Positions 32,771-39,456 of a DNA stretch of 64,000 nucleotides are shown piece by piece. A program made the translations under genes and the position numbers. Within the stretch, counting starts at the first letter, position 1. Every line of letters starts with the position of its first letter. The notes beneath the pieces are model-generated. The model saw nothing but the letters and a program-made list of their open reading frames with translations, was not told the DNA's origin and did no database searches. Where the stretch lies: assembly GCF_036226525.1 (NCBI RefSeq), contig NZ_CP108487.1:7378001-7442000 (forward strand). The letters are read 5' to 3'. This stretch comes from Kribbella sp. NBC_01245 (GTDB lineage Bacteria > Actinomycetota > Actinomycetes > Propionibacteriales > Kribbellaceae).

Positions 32771-33261
32771 GGCAACCTCTCATCAACGCGGCTGTACTGC
32801 CTGGCCGTCCGCAGCGAGGCCAGCGCTCTGCTGGCCGTCGCGCGCACGGACGACGGTTTGATGCCGAGCACATCGGCGATCGTCCGGTCGTCCATGTCCT
32901 GGTAGTAGCGCAGGACCAGAACGACCCGTCCCCTGGCCGACAACCGGGCGAGTGCTCGCCAGAGGTCGTCGGAGTTCACGATGTCGATGGCGGGGTCGGG
33001 CACCGTGCGTTCGGAGTCGATGTCGGCGGCGGGAGCCTCGGTGAAGGACCGCTTCCGGGTCATCGACAGGTAGGAATTGACGAGGATCCGCCGCACGTAG
33101 TTATGTGGATCCTCCGTTCGTTGCACGCGCCGCCAGTTGCGGAACGCCTGCATGAGGGCGATCTGGGCCAGATCTTCCGCACGCTGGTAGTCCCCGGACA
33201 CGGTGAATCCGAGCCGCACCAGGTCTTGCCCGCGCGCGGACGCGTACTCCTCGAACTCCAC
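32767..33261 (-). CDS. SigE-family ECF RNA polymerase sigma factor
   Basis: A 164-aa sigma factor with region 2 (LGFTVSGDYQRAEDLAQIALMQAFRNW, about 20-45) and region 4 (LSARGRVVLVLRYYQDMDDRTIADVLGIKPSSVRATASRALASL, about 107-150). Start: TTG 33267 directly abuts the GGGAG site, whereas GTG 33261 lies six bases after it, so GTG 33261 is chosen. It is coupled to a META-domain membrane protein. Targets unknown. Confidence 0.9.
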   Translation of the reverse strand: MEFEEYASARGQDLVRLGFTVSGDYQRAEDLAQIALMQAFRNWRRVQRTEDPHNYVRRILVNSYLSMTRKRSFTEAPAADIDSERTVPDPAIDIVNSDDLWRALARLSARGRVVLVLRYYQDMDDRTIADVLGIKPSSVRATASRALASLRTARQYSRVDERLP

Positions 33262-33358
33262 TCGCAACTCCCTGGACGGGTTTACAACACCTCACACCTA
33301 TTAGACGCGGTTGACCACCCAGAGTGCTGCAAAGATTTCAATCAGTTGTATGTCGCCG

Positions 33359-34786
33359 TCAGTTCAGCAGGAACGAGCGCACCGCGTTCTTGCCCGTCGG
33401 GTCGGTCGGACTGCCCTGAATCCCGTGCCCACCACCCGGTACGACGACCAGCCGCCCGCGCGGCGCCTGCCGCTTGGTCCAGACAGCGTCTTCGACCGGG
33501 CAGAACAGATCGTTGGTGCCGTGCAGGATGAGCGTGGGCGGCACGAGTCGCGGCAGCTTGGAGTACGTCGACGCGCGAGCCGGTTCCCAGCGCAGGCAAC
33601 CCTCGACCATCAGCATCGAGCGCGCGGTCCGTACGTCGTACGGGTAAAGCGTGGCCGGGTCCAACCGGCTGACGGCGCGGTCGAGTGCGGCCTGGCGGAG
33701 CGCGAGTGGTGTCTCGGACGTACCCCACGGCTGCTTCCGGACATCCGAGCAGAGGGTCGCCATGTGCAGCCCGGCGGAGAGTTGGTCGTACGGGGTGCCG
33801 AGGCCGCTCGCCCGCTCGAGGAACTGCTTCAAGGGAGCCATGTTCCCGTTCCGCGCGTCGTTCAGCAGCTTCGGTATGCCCTTGAACGAGGGATTGACCG
33901 AACTGACGCTCATGATCGACAGCGATTCCACGAAGTTGACGCCGTTGATCGGTTTGCCGTCGAGCTCGCCGTTCCGTAGCAGCCAGGCGAGGTCCGCGAC
34001 CGGGTCCGTCGTACAGGCGGGGTCCTGGGCGCAGGCGCGCGCGAGTACGGTTCGGGTGGTGGTGCCCAGCAGATCGACGCCGAATGGGTCGAGACCGCTG
34101 AACGGTACGACCGAGTCGAGGATCAGCGCGCTCACTCGGCTCGGGTGGCTCAACGCGTAGTGGGCGCCGGTGAACGTGCCGTACGAGACGCCGTCGATCG
34201 TGAGCCGCTGCTGGCCGAGTGCCCGGCGTAGCAAGTCGACGTCCGCCACGGTGTCGGTAGAGCGGTAGAAGTCGCGGTTCTTGCCGAGCTGCCGGGAGCA
34301 GGCGTCGACGGCATCTGCGGCCGGGGTGAGCCAGTCGGAGCCGCCTACGGATGTCTGGAGCTCCTGGCAGTTGATGCCCTTCGGGCCTGTCCCACGCTGG
34401 TCGAACATCACCAGCCGGTACTGCGCCAGTACGGCCGGGTCGAAGTAGTTGCGGACTCGGTTGACGAGTGAAACGCCGGGTTGGCCTGGACCGCCTGTGA
34501 GCAGCAGTAGTACGCCGCGAGGCGCGTCGGCGTTGTCGGCGGCTGCAACGGACAGCTCGAGGGCAGGGCCGGTACGGCGTCCGTGGTCGAGGGGGACGCG
34601 CAATGTCGTACAGGTGAAGCCGGGAGTGTTCGGGCAGGGTGCTGGGTTTTCCAGCACCGGGTTCGCCGATACCGGATTCTGCAACGTGGAGGTGGTAGTC
34701 GGGCCGGGGGTTGGCGTGGCGGTGGGGGAGATGCAGCTGACGAGCACCGTGGTGACGGCGGTCAGGGCGGCCAGGCGGTTGCGCAT
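33359..34786 (-). CDS. TAP-type alpha/beta hydrolase lipoprotein
   Basis: A 475-aa extracytoplasmic peptidase of the tripeptidyl-aminopeptidase (S33) group. The lipobox LVSC (Cys18) and a Thr/Pro-rich linker precede VPLDHGRRTGPALELSV. Catalytic features: LLLLTGGPGQPG oxyanion region, Ser201 in DGVSYGTF, Asp in LILHGTNDLFCPVE, His in VPGGGHGI, the latter in the TAP_C domain. Such enzymes trim tripeptides from peptide N-termini outside the membrane. It stands alone, divergent from a winged-helix regulator about 80 bp away. Confidence 0.88.
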   Translation of the reverse strand: MRNRLAALTAVTTVLVSCISPTATPTPGPTTTSTLQNPVSANPVLENPAPCPNTPGFTCTTLRVPLDHGRRTGPALELSVAAADNADAPRGVLLLLTGGPGQPGVSLVNRVRNYFDPAVLAQYRLVMFDQRGTGPKGINCQELQTSVGGSDWLTPAADAVDACSRQLGKNRDFYRSTDTVADVDLLRRALGQQRLTIDGVSYGTFTGAHYALSHPSRVSALILDSVVPFSGLDPFGVDLLGTTTRTVLARACAQDPACTTDPVADLAWLLRNGELDGKPINGVNFVESLSIMSVSSVNPSFKGIPKLLNDARNGNMAPLKQFLERASGLGTPYDQLSAGLHMATLCSDVRKQPWGTSETPLALRQAALDRAVSRLDPATLYPYDVRTARSMLMVEGCLRWEPARASTYSKLPRLVPPTLILHGTNDLFCPVEDAVWTKRQAPRGRLVVVPGGGHGIQGSPTDPTGKNAVRSFLLN

Positions 34787-34866
34787 TCAAAGCCTCCAGG
34801 TAGGTATGCAGCCTCAGGGTGCGACTACCTCGACCGGCTGACAATGACCTTCAACCGTGGCCAAAT

Positions 34867-35847
34867 ATGGGCATGCTGCGCATCGAGTTCACTGCCGAGG
34901 ACTTGGCCAAAACGCGGATCCTGCCGACGCTCGGGCCGTTCGCCGAGACGGTGCTCGGGGTGGGCTCTGTGCGGATGGCGCGCTACCCGACCGCTCCTTG
35001 GCTTGCGGCGCTTCGGGGCAGCTCGGTGCACGAGTTGTCGGATCTGGCTCGCTTCTACAGCCCTACCCCTTGGATCCAGTTGGACCTGTTCAGCCGGGTG
35101 GGGGCGGCTGCGGACTTTGGTGAGGCCGCCGAGCGCGTGTTGGCCATGCCGGACCACCTGTTCCGGGATGAGGTGGAGGTGGCCCGCTGCCGGTATACGG
35201 CGTCCTGGTTGCGGGGGATCGAGCGGGCGGAACTGGCTCCGCGCCGAAGGATGGTCAGCGTGCTGGAGCGGCTGCACGCGGATACGGTCGCTCCGCATTG
35301 GTCTGCGATCAGTACGGCCTTGGAGACGGAGAGGGCGCGTCTGTCCCGCATCCTGGCTGACCGGGGCGTTGAGGGCTTGCTGTCATCGCTGCACCCGTCG
35401 ATCCGCTGGAAGTCTCCGGTGCTGGAACTACCGACTGCGGGTCGTTGGGCCATGGAACCGCTGCTCGGCCGGTTGCAGGGCGAAGGCCTGGTTGTCGTGC
35501 CCTCGGTGTTCTGCGCGACCGGTCCAACGCCGTACTTCCCGCACGACGGTCGGCCCGCCGTACTGGTCTATCCGATCGCCAGTGACGAGCTGTGGACTTC
35601 AACGTCCTCTAGTACGGCGTTGGCGACGCTGCTCGGTCGGACGCGGGCAGCGATGCTCCAGGCGCTCGCTGCGGGCGGTACGACGACTGAGTTGGCTGAG
35701 CGGGTTGGGGTGTCTCTGGCGAGCGCTAGTCAGCACGCGACGGCGCTGCGCGAGGCAGGGCTGGCGGTGAGCGTGCGGGAACGCAACAAAATGCAGCACG
35801 GCCTGACCCCGCTAGGCCAGGCCGTGCTCGAACGCGCCCTCAGGTGA
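34867..35847 (+). CDS. Winged-helix (ArsR-like, DUF5937-type) regulator
   Basis: A 326-aa protein. A long N-terminal domain (MLRIEFTAEDLAKTRILPTLGPF; RYPTAPWLAALRG) is followed by a C-terminal winged helix (about 245-320; GRTRAAMLQALAAGGTTTELAERVGVSLASASQHATAL). This layout is common for actinobacterial regulators of unknown signal. No ribosome site precedes ATG 34867 (or ATG 34873), so a leaderless message is likely; longer frames start in low-quality sequence. It faces the TAP hydrolase gene. Confidence 0.83.
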   Translation: MGMLRIEFTAEDLAKTRILPTLGPFAETVLGVGSVRMARYPTAPWLAALRGSSVHELSDLARFYSPTPWIQLDLFSRVGAAADFGEAAERVLAMPDHLFRDEVEVARCRYTASWLRGIERAELAPRRRMVSVLERLHADTVAPHWSAISTALETERARLSRILADRGVEGLLSSLHPSIRWKSPVLELPTAGRWAMEPLLGRLQGEGLVVVPSVFCATGPTPYFPHDGRPAVLVYPIASDELWTSTSSSTALATLLGRTRAAMLQALAAGGTTTELAERVGVSLASASQHATALREAGLAVSVRERNKMQHGLTPLGQAVLERALR

Positions 35848-35897
35848 GGCAGCGTGCTCTTAGGTGAGACAGCGTGATCCCAGGTGAGGGTCAGCGC
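35842..35897. repeat. 20-bp tandem repeat across two gene ends
   Basis: Two units (35842-35861 and 35862-35881) share AGGTGAG-CAGCGTG; a third partial unit (35882-35897) begins AGGTGAGG. Unit 1 contains the regulator's TGA stop, unit 3 the stop of the convergent lipoprotein gene. Confidence 0.75.
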
Positions 35898-36511
35898 ATG
35901 CCGAGCGACTTGATCAGCTCGGGGGTGACGATGCGCGGCGACGCGAGATCACCGGGCTTGCCCTGGCCCTCGAACGAGGTGGCGACCAGCCGCCGGCAGC
36001 CGTACGCCTCGACCGTGTACGTCAGCACACCGCGCTCGTTGTCGGTGAAACGCAAGGCGTACGTCGGGCCGAGCTCCTTGGTGCAGAACTTCGGCTCCTT
36101 CGTCGTCGGCTTGGCGGCGTTGACCAGGGCGAAGAGGTCGGTGGCCTGCTTGCCCTGTCGCTTGGTGGTGACGTTGGCGTAGGCCTTGCCGACGGCCTCG
36201 GCGTCGTACTGGCAGATCGTCACGCTGACCGGCTCGAACGCCGACTTGGCCGAACCCTTGCCCCAGAGGGCCTTGTCCACCTGGGACCGGACCGTGGCGA
36301 TCGTCTCCGGGCAGTCCATGCTCGGGGTGCCGCTCGGGTTCGGCGTTGGCGCCGACGGGGTCGGGGTGGGGGTTGCGGGCGAACTGGTGGTCGGGGTCGG
36401 GCTGGGCTGGGCGGAGGGGGCGCTCTCGTCGCCGCAGCCAGTGGCTGCCGCGAGAACCATCACGATCATCGAGGCACCGACGAGGCTCCGTGTCCGGGTT
36501 ACTGCACTCAC
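35891..36511 (-). CDS. DUF3558-like lipoprotein
   Basis: A 206-aa lipoprotein with the lipobox ATGC, then a Ser/Pro/Thr-rich spacer (PTPTTSSPATPTPTPSAP) and a compact domain with four cysteines (MDCPET, TICQYD, KFCTKEL, YGCRRL). Cys spacing with VTICQY resembles the DUF3558 group of actinobacterial cell-surface lipoproteins. GTG 36511 with AAGGAC upstream is chosen; the longer frame from 36640 has no export signal. Function unknown. Confidence 0.72.
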   Translation of the reverse strand: MSAVTRTRSLVGASMIVMVLAAATGCGDESAPSAQPSPTPTTSSPATPTPTPSAPTPNPSGTPSMDCPETIATVRSQVDKALWGKGSAKSAFEPVSVTICQYDAEAVGKAYANVTTKRQGKQATDLFALVNAAKPTTKEPKFCTKELGPTYALRFTDNERGVLTYTVEAYGCRRLVATSFEGQGKPGDLASPRIVTPELIKSLGMR

Positions 36512-36799
36512 GACTCGGTCCTTCCGGTTGCTGACACGTCTTGCTGACAGAACTTGGACTTGCTGGGCGGAACTACCTGTGGTTCGAACTACCTGGGGCG
36601 GCACAAGGGACCCATGATCGTTGACGCAGATCTCGCGCACTGTGGCGGAAGCGTCACGGCAGCACGTCTATCTGGTCACGGCAATGGCCGTCTGGTCAGC
36701 GGACGTTCTGACCCGCCGTCCGGTTGCCCTCACCGGACTACGGTTTCGTGAAAATGGCATGATCATCCCGACTCGGACGACGCCATCAGGAGGCATGCA

Positions 36800-37462
36800 G
36801 TGGGCAAGAGGAAGGACGCGGCCCTTCTCGCCGAACAGCAGGCGGCGGAATGGCAGCTCGGTCAGGACTGGGCCAAGTGGCTCTTGACGGGTAACGAGCC
36901 GCAGCCGTTGACCTTGTACGGGATCATCCTCGAGCAGGGCGAGACGGCCTATTTGCAGACCACGGTCAACTACGCGCGGCTGTACGGCGGCACCGGCGTG
37001 TACAACCAAAGCGGCGGCATGTATTTCGGCAAGCCCGGCATGGTGCTCGGCCTGATGGCTGCGACCGCCGCGGTGAACGCAAGCCGTCGCTCGGCCGCAA
37101 GGCGTGACATGCAGTTGCTGTGGCGCGATTTGCAAGAGGTGTCGCTCATCGCGACTTCCAACCGCCTGATGTGTCATCTGCCGGCTAGAGGCTGGTTGAG
37201 CTTCGACTACTCGACGGTGACCGAGTTCTACCCGGATCCGGCGAACTGGACGCTCACCTTCGGCTTCCAGAACTCAGAGCCCTTGCGGCTGGTCGGGCTG
37301 CCAGTCCCGACCTTGTCGGTCCTGAGCGCCTGGCGGGTGATGGGCTCGCGTTGGACGACGGAACCGGGTATCGCGGCGCTGGTGCAGCCCGCGCAGCAAC
37401 AGCAGGTCTCAGGCGGTCAGGGCGAGCAGCGCCAACTGCCCCGAATCCCTGGCCAGGACTAG
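36800..37462 (+). CDS. Conserved hypothetical actinobacterial protein
   Basis: A 220-aa protein with AGGAGG six bases before GTG 36800. It begins with a basic GKRKDAALLAEQQAAEWQ helix, has a Gly-rich middle (LYGGTGVYNQSGGMYFGKPGMVLGLMAATAAVNASR) and a domain with ISNRL-like core (LIATSNRLMCHLPARGWLSFDYSTVTEFYPD), followed by a Gln-rich tail. The middle may be a membrane-associated helix; the later part reads like a small beta-barrel (PH-like) fold. I recognise no named family. Confidence 0.65.
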   Translation: MGKRKDAALLAEQQAAEWQLGQDWAKWLLTGNEPQPLTLYGIILEQGETAYLQTTVNYARLYGGTGVYNQSGGMYFGKPGMVLGLMAATAAVNASRRSAARRDMQLLWRDLQEVSLIATSNRLMCHLPARGWLSFDYSTVTEFYPDPANWTLTFGFQNSEPLRLVGLPVPTLSVLSAWRVMGSRWTTEPGIAALVQPAQQQQVSGGQGEQRQLPRIPGQD

Positions 37463-37471
37463 GCTGGACGC

Positions 37472-37606
37472 ATGAGTACGCCGTACGAGGAAGACGAGCC
37501 GGTTCTGCCTGACCAGACCCGCGATGACGACCCACGCTCTTGGGGCGAGTCGACCGAAGAGGACGACGAGCGCTTTCTCCGCGAGGTCCCCCCGCACCAC
37601 AACTAG
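37472..37606 (+). CDS. Small acidic protein (44 aa)
   Basis: A 44-aa frame: MSTPYEEDEPVLPDQ, then DDDPRSWGE, then DDERFLREVPPHHN. The DQTRDD, WGE and DERxLxExPPH words occur in a short acidic protein I remember as conserved in actinobacteria, usually beside housekeeping genes. About one third of the residues are acidic. It starts nine bases after the previous stop, so it is likely co-transcribed. Role unknown. Confidence 0.65.
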   Translation: MSTPYEEDEPVLPDQTRDDDPRSWGESTEEDDERFLREVPPHHN

Positions 37607-37626
37607 TGCGCTGCGAGGGGGCTGGG

Positions 37627-38010
37627 TCAGCGGGTGCGGAGGGCGTCGCGGATTTCGGTGAGCAGCTCCTGGTCGGTGGTCAGGGTCTCGGCCTCCGGCT
37701 CACTCTGGCGCTTCCGGCGCTCGTTCAGGTGGTTGATCGGCACTACGATCACGAAGTAGATCGCCGCGGCGACGAACAGGAAGTTGATGACCTCCTGCAG
37801 GATCAGCCCGATCGAGAACTTCGCCTCGTTGATCGTGAACGTGCCGACGTTCGTCACATCGGGTTGACCGAAGATCGCGGCGACCAGCGGGTTGATCAGA
37901 CCATCGACCAGTGCCGTGATGATCTTGCCGAACGCGGCGCCGATGACGACCGCGACCGCGAGGTCGACGACGTTGCCGCGCATGATGAATTCTTTGAAGC
38001 CTTTGAGCAT
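37627..38010 (-). CDS. mscL: Large-conductance mechanosensitive channel MscL
   Basis: A 127-aa inner-membrane pore that opens under high membrane tension to release osmolytes. The N-terminal amphipathic segment and first helix (MLKGFKEFIMRGNVVDLAVAV) carry the family signature; IGAAFGKIITALVDGLINP continues it; the second helix is near residues 68-92, followed by a charged cytoplasmic tail. ATG 38010 has GGAGG upstream and gives the standard N-terminus; 38028 does not. Convergent with the small acidic gene. Confidence 0.95.
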   Translation of the reverse strand: MLKGFKEFIMRGNVVDLAVAVVIGAAFGKIITALVDGLINPLVAAIFGQPDVTNVGTFTINEAKFSIGLILQEVINFLFVAAAIYFVIVVPINHLNERRKRQSEPEAETLTTDQELLTEIRDALRTR

Positions 38011-38156
38011 TTCCGCCTCCACCGTCAAAGGGTCCGGCTGACCCTCGGTTCGCTATCCCGATGAAGTTAGTGCTCCCGCCCCACCAGAAGCGAGAGCCCG
38101 CGCCGGAACCGTACGTGGCTGTCAGGACGCACAGCGCCACCAAGGAGCCAACTGCG

Positions 38157-38885
38157 TCAGGTGATTCCGGAGAGGGCGAGAGTCAGCCGACTGCTCGTCG
38201 CAGCTTGAGCGATCCGCGCGGCCGCCTGCGATTCGAGCTCCAGCACGACCAAGGCGCCAGACCGCCCGGACGTCGAACCGCCGCCGCCGAGCGATGACCC
38301 GATCCCGGTCTCGCCAGAACCAGCGCCAGAACCAGCGCCAGGACCAGCGCCAGGACCAGCGCGGGGGAGTGCCATCACCCGCAGCCCTGTGGCAAGGCGG
38401 GCCGCCAGCGCCGAGGTGGTGCTGGTAGCGGCGTACACGTCGATCCGATCGCCGACCCGGAGCAGCGCGACCACCTCGGCATCGTCGAAGCGGACCGGAT
38501 ACGCGACCACGCCCGCGCCGCCAGCTCGCCGTACGAGTGCAGAAGAGACCAACGCAGGGGAGACGAAACGCGCGTCGGTGAGGATCTCGCCGGCCCGGAT
38601 CGGGGCGGCCAACGTCCGCCGGGCGGCGGACGTCTCGGGTCTGAGCGCGCCCGTCGGTATGAACTCCGGCGGTATCGCGACCACTCGCAGATCGCCGGGC
38701 AGTAGGCGCTCGCCACCCGGAAGGTCACGGGCGGCGGCGAGAACGCGCACGGTGGGAGGCGGTGCGGGGGCGAGGGCGGTGAGGGCGAGATACACGCCTG
38801 CGGCGGCGGCCACCGCGGCCAGGGACCGCCGATGCCAGCGCACGGCCCGCAGCAAGCGATGCCTCAGAGGTTCGTTTCGGCTCAT
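38157..38885 (-). CDS. SAF-domain (CpaB/RcpC-like) protein
   Basis: A 242-aa protein: one N-terminal membrane anchor (SLAAVAAAAGVYLALTALAP, about 21-40), then a SAF/RcpC domain (VRVLAAARDLPGGERLLPGDLRVV; APIRAGEILTDARFV; VGDRIDVYAA). CpaB-type proteins help assemble Flp/Tad pili, but no tad genes are visible here. A Gly/Ala/Pro/Ser repeat (about 176-190) is encoded by four 12-bp repeats. Solitary actinobacterial homologues are common next to MscL and FmdB genes. Confidence 0.8.
   Translation of the reverse strand: MSRNEPLRHRLLRAVRWHRRSLAAVAAAAGVYLALTALAPAPPPTVRVLAAARDLPGGERLLPGDLRVVAIPPEFIPTGALRPETSAARRTLAAPIRAGEILTDARFVSPALVSSALVRRAGGAGVVAYPVRFDDAEVVALLRVGDRIDVYAATSTTSALAARLATGLRVMALPRAGPGAGPGAGSGAGSGETGIGSSLGGGGSTSGRSGALVVLELESQAAARIAQAATSSRLTLALSGIT
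38314..38361. repeat. Four 12-bp tandem repeats inside the SAF gene
   Basis: CCAGAACCAGCG twice, then CCAGGACCAGCG twice, encoding alternating Gly-Ser/Pro-Gly-Ala on the minus strand. In-frame units make length variation harmless to the reading frame. Confidence 0.85.
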
Positions 38886-38957
38886 GCCAGAGAAGTTACG
38901 AGCCTGGAAGAGCCGATCCAGCCTTATCCACAGAGCAATTCCAGCGAAAGCGGGACC

Positions 38958-39308
38958 TCAGGCGGCGGAGGAAGACTTCCCACTGGAGGAACTGCCCGAC
39001 GAGGACGAGCTGCTCGAGGAGGAAGAACCGGAGTCACCCGAGCTGGACCCCGAGCCGGAGCTCGACGCAGCAGGAGCCGCGGTCTTCGCGCCCGAGTCGG
39101 ACTTCGACGGCACGGTCGCGGTGCTCTTCGTGTTGCGGCTGTCGTTGCGGTAGAAACCGGAGCCCTTGAAGACGACGCCGACCGCGTTGAACACCTTGCG
39201 CAGCACTCCGTCGCACTCCGGGCACACCGTCAGTGCGTCATCGGAGAAGCTCTGGCGCACCTCGAGGTTGGTCCCGCAGTCGGTGCACTGGTACTGGTAC
39301 GTCGGCAC
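38958..39308 (-). CDS. FmdB-family zinc ribbon protein
   Basis: A 116-aa protein. The N-terminal MPTYQYQCTDCG ribbon uses Cys8, Cys11, Cys29 and Cys32 to bind zinc, and VGVVFKGSGFYRNDSR is the standard ending of the conserved part. A tail of about 45 residues almost all Ser/Gly/Asp follows, a low-complexity extension often seen in actinobacterial members. Function not established; possibly regulatory. Confidence 0.92.
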   Translation of the reverse strand: MPTYQYQCTDCGTNLEVRQSFSDDALTVCPECDGVLRKVFNAVGVVFKGSGFYRNDSRNTKSTATVPSKSDSGAKTAAPAASSSGSGSSSGDSGSSSSSSSSSSGSSSSGKSSSAA

Positions 39309-39456
39309 GTCGATCCCTTCAGGCCTGGCACTCCTACTACTCGACTGCTAATAATGCGCTACGCGACCGAACTATTCCAATCAAGCCGCAAAAACAGCCT
39401 CGGAAGCAGGTGCCGCCACGCCCGGAAGTGGCAGGACGGACGGCCCCATTTGGGGT

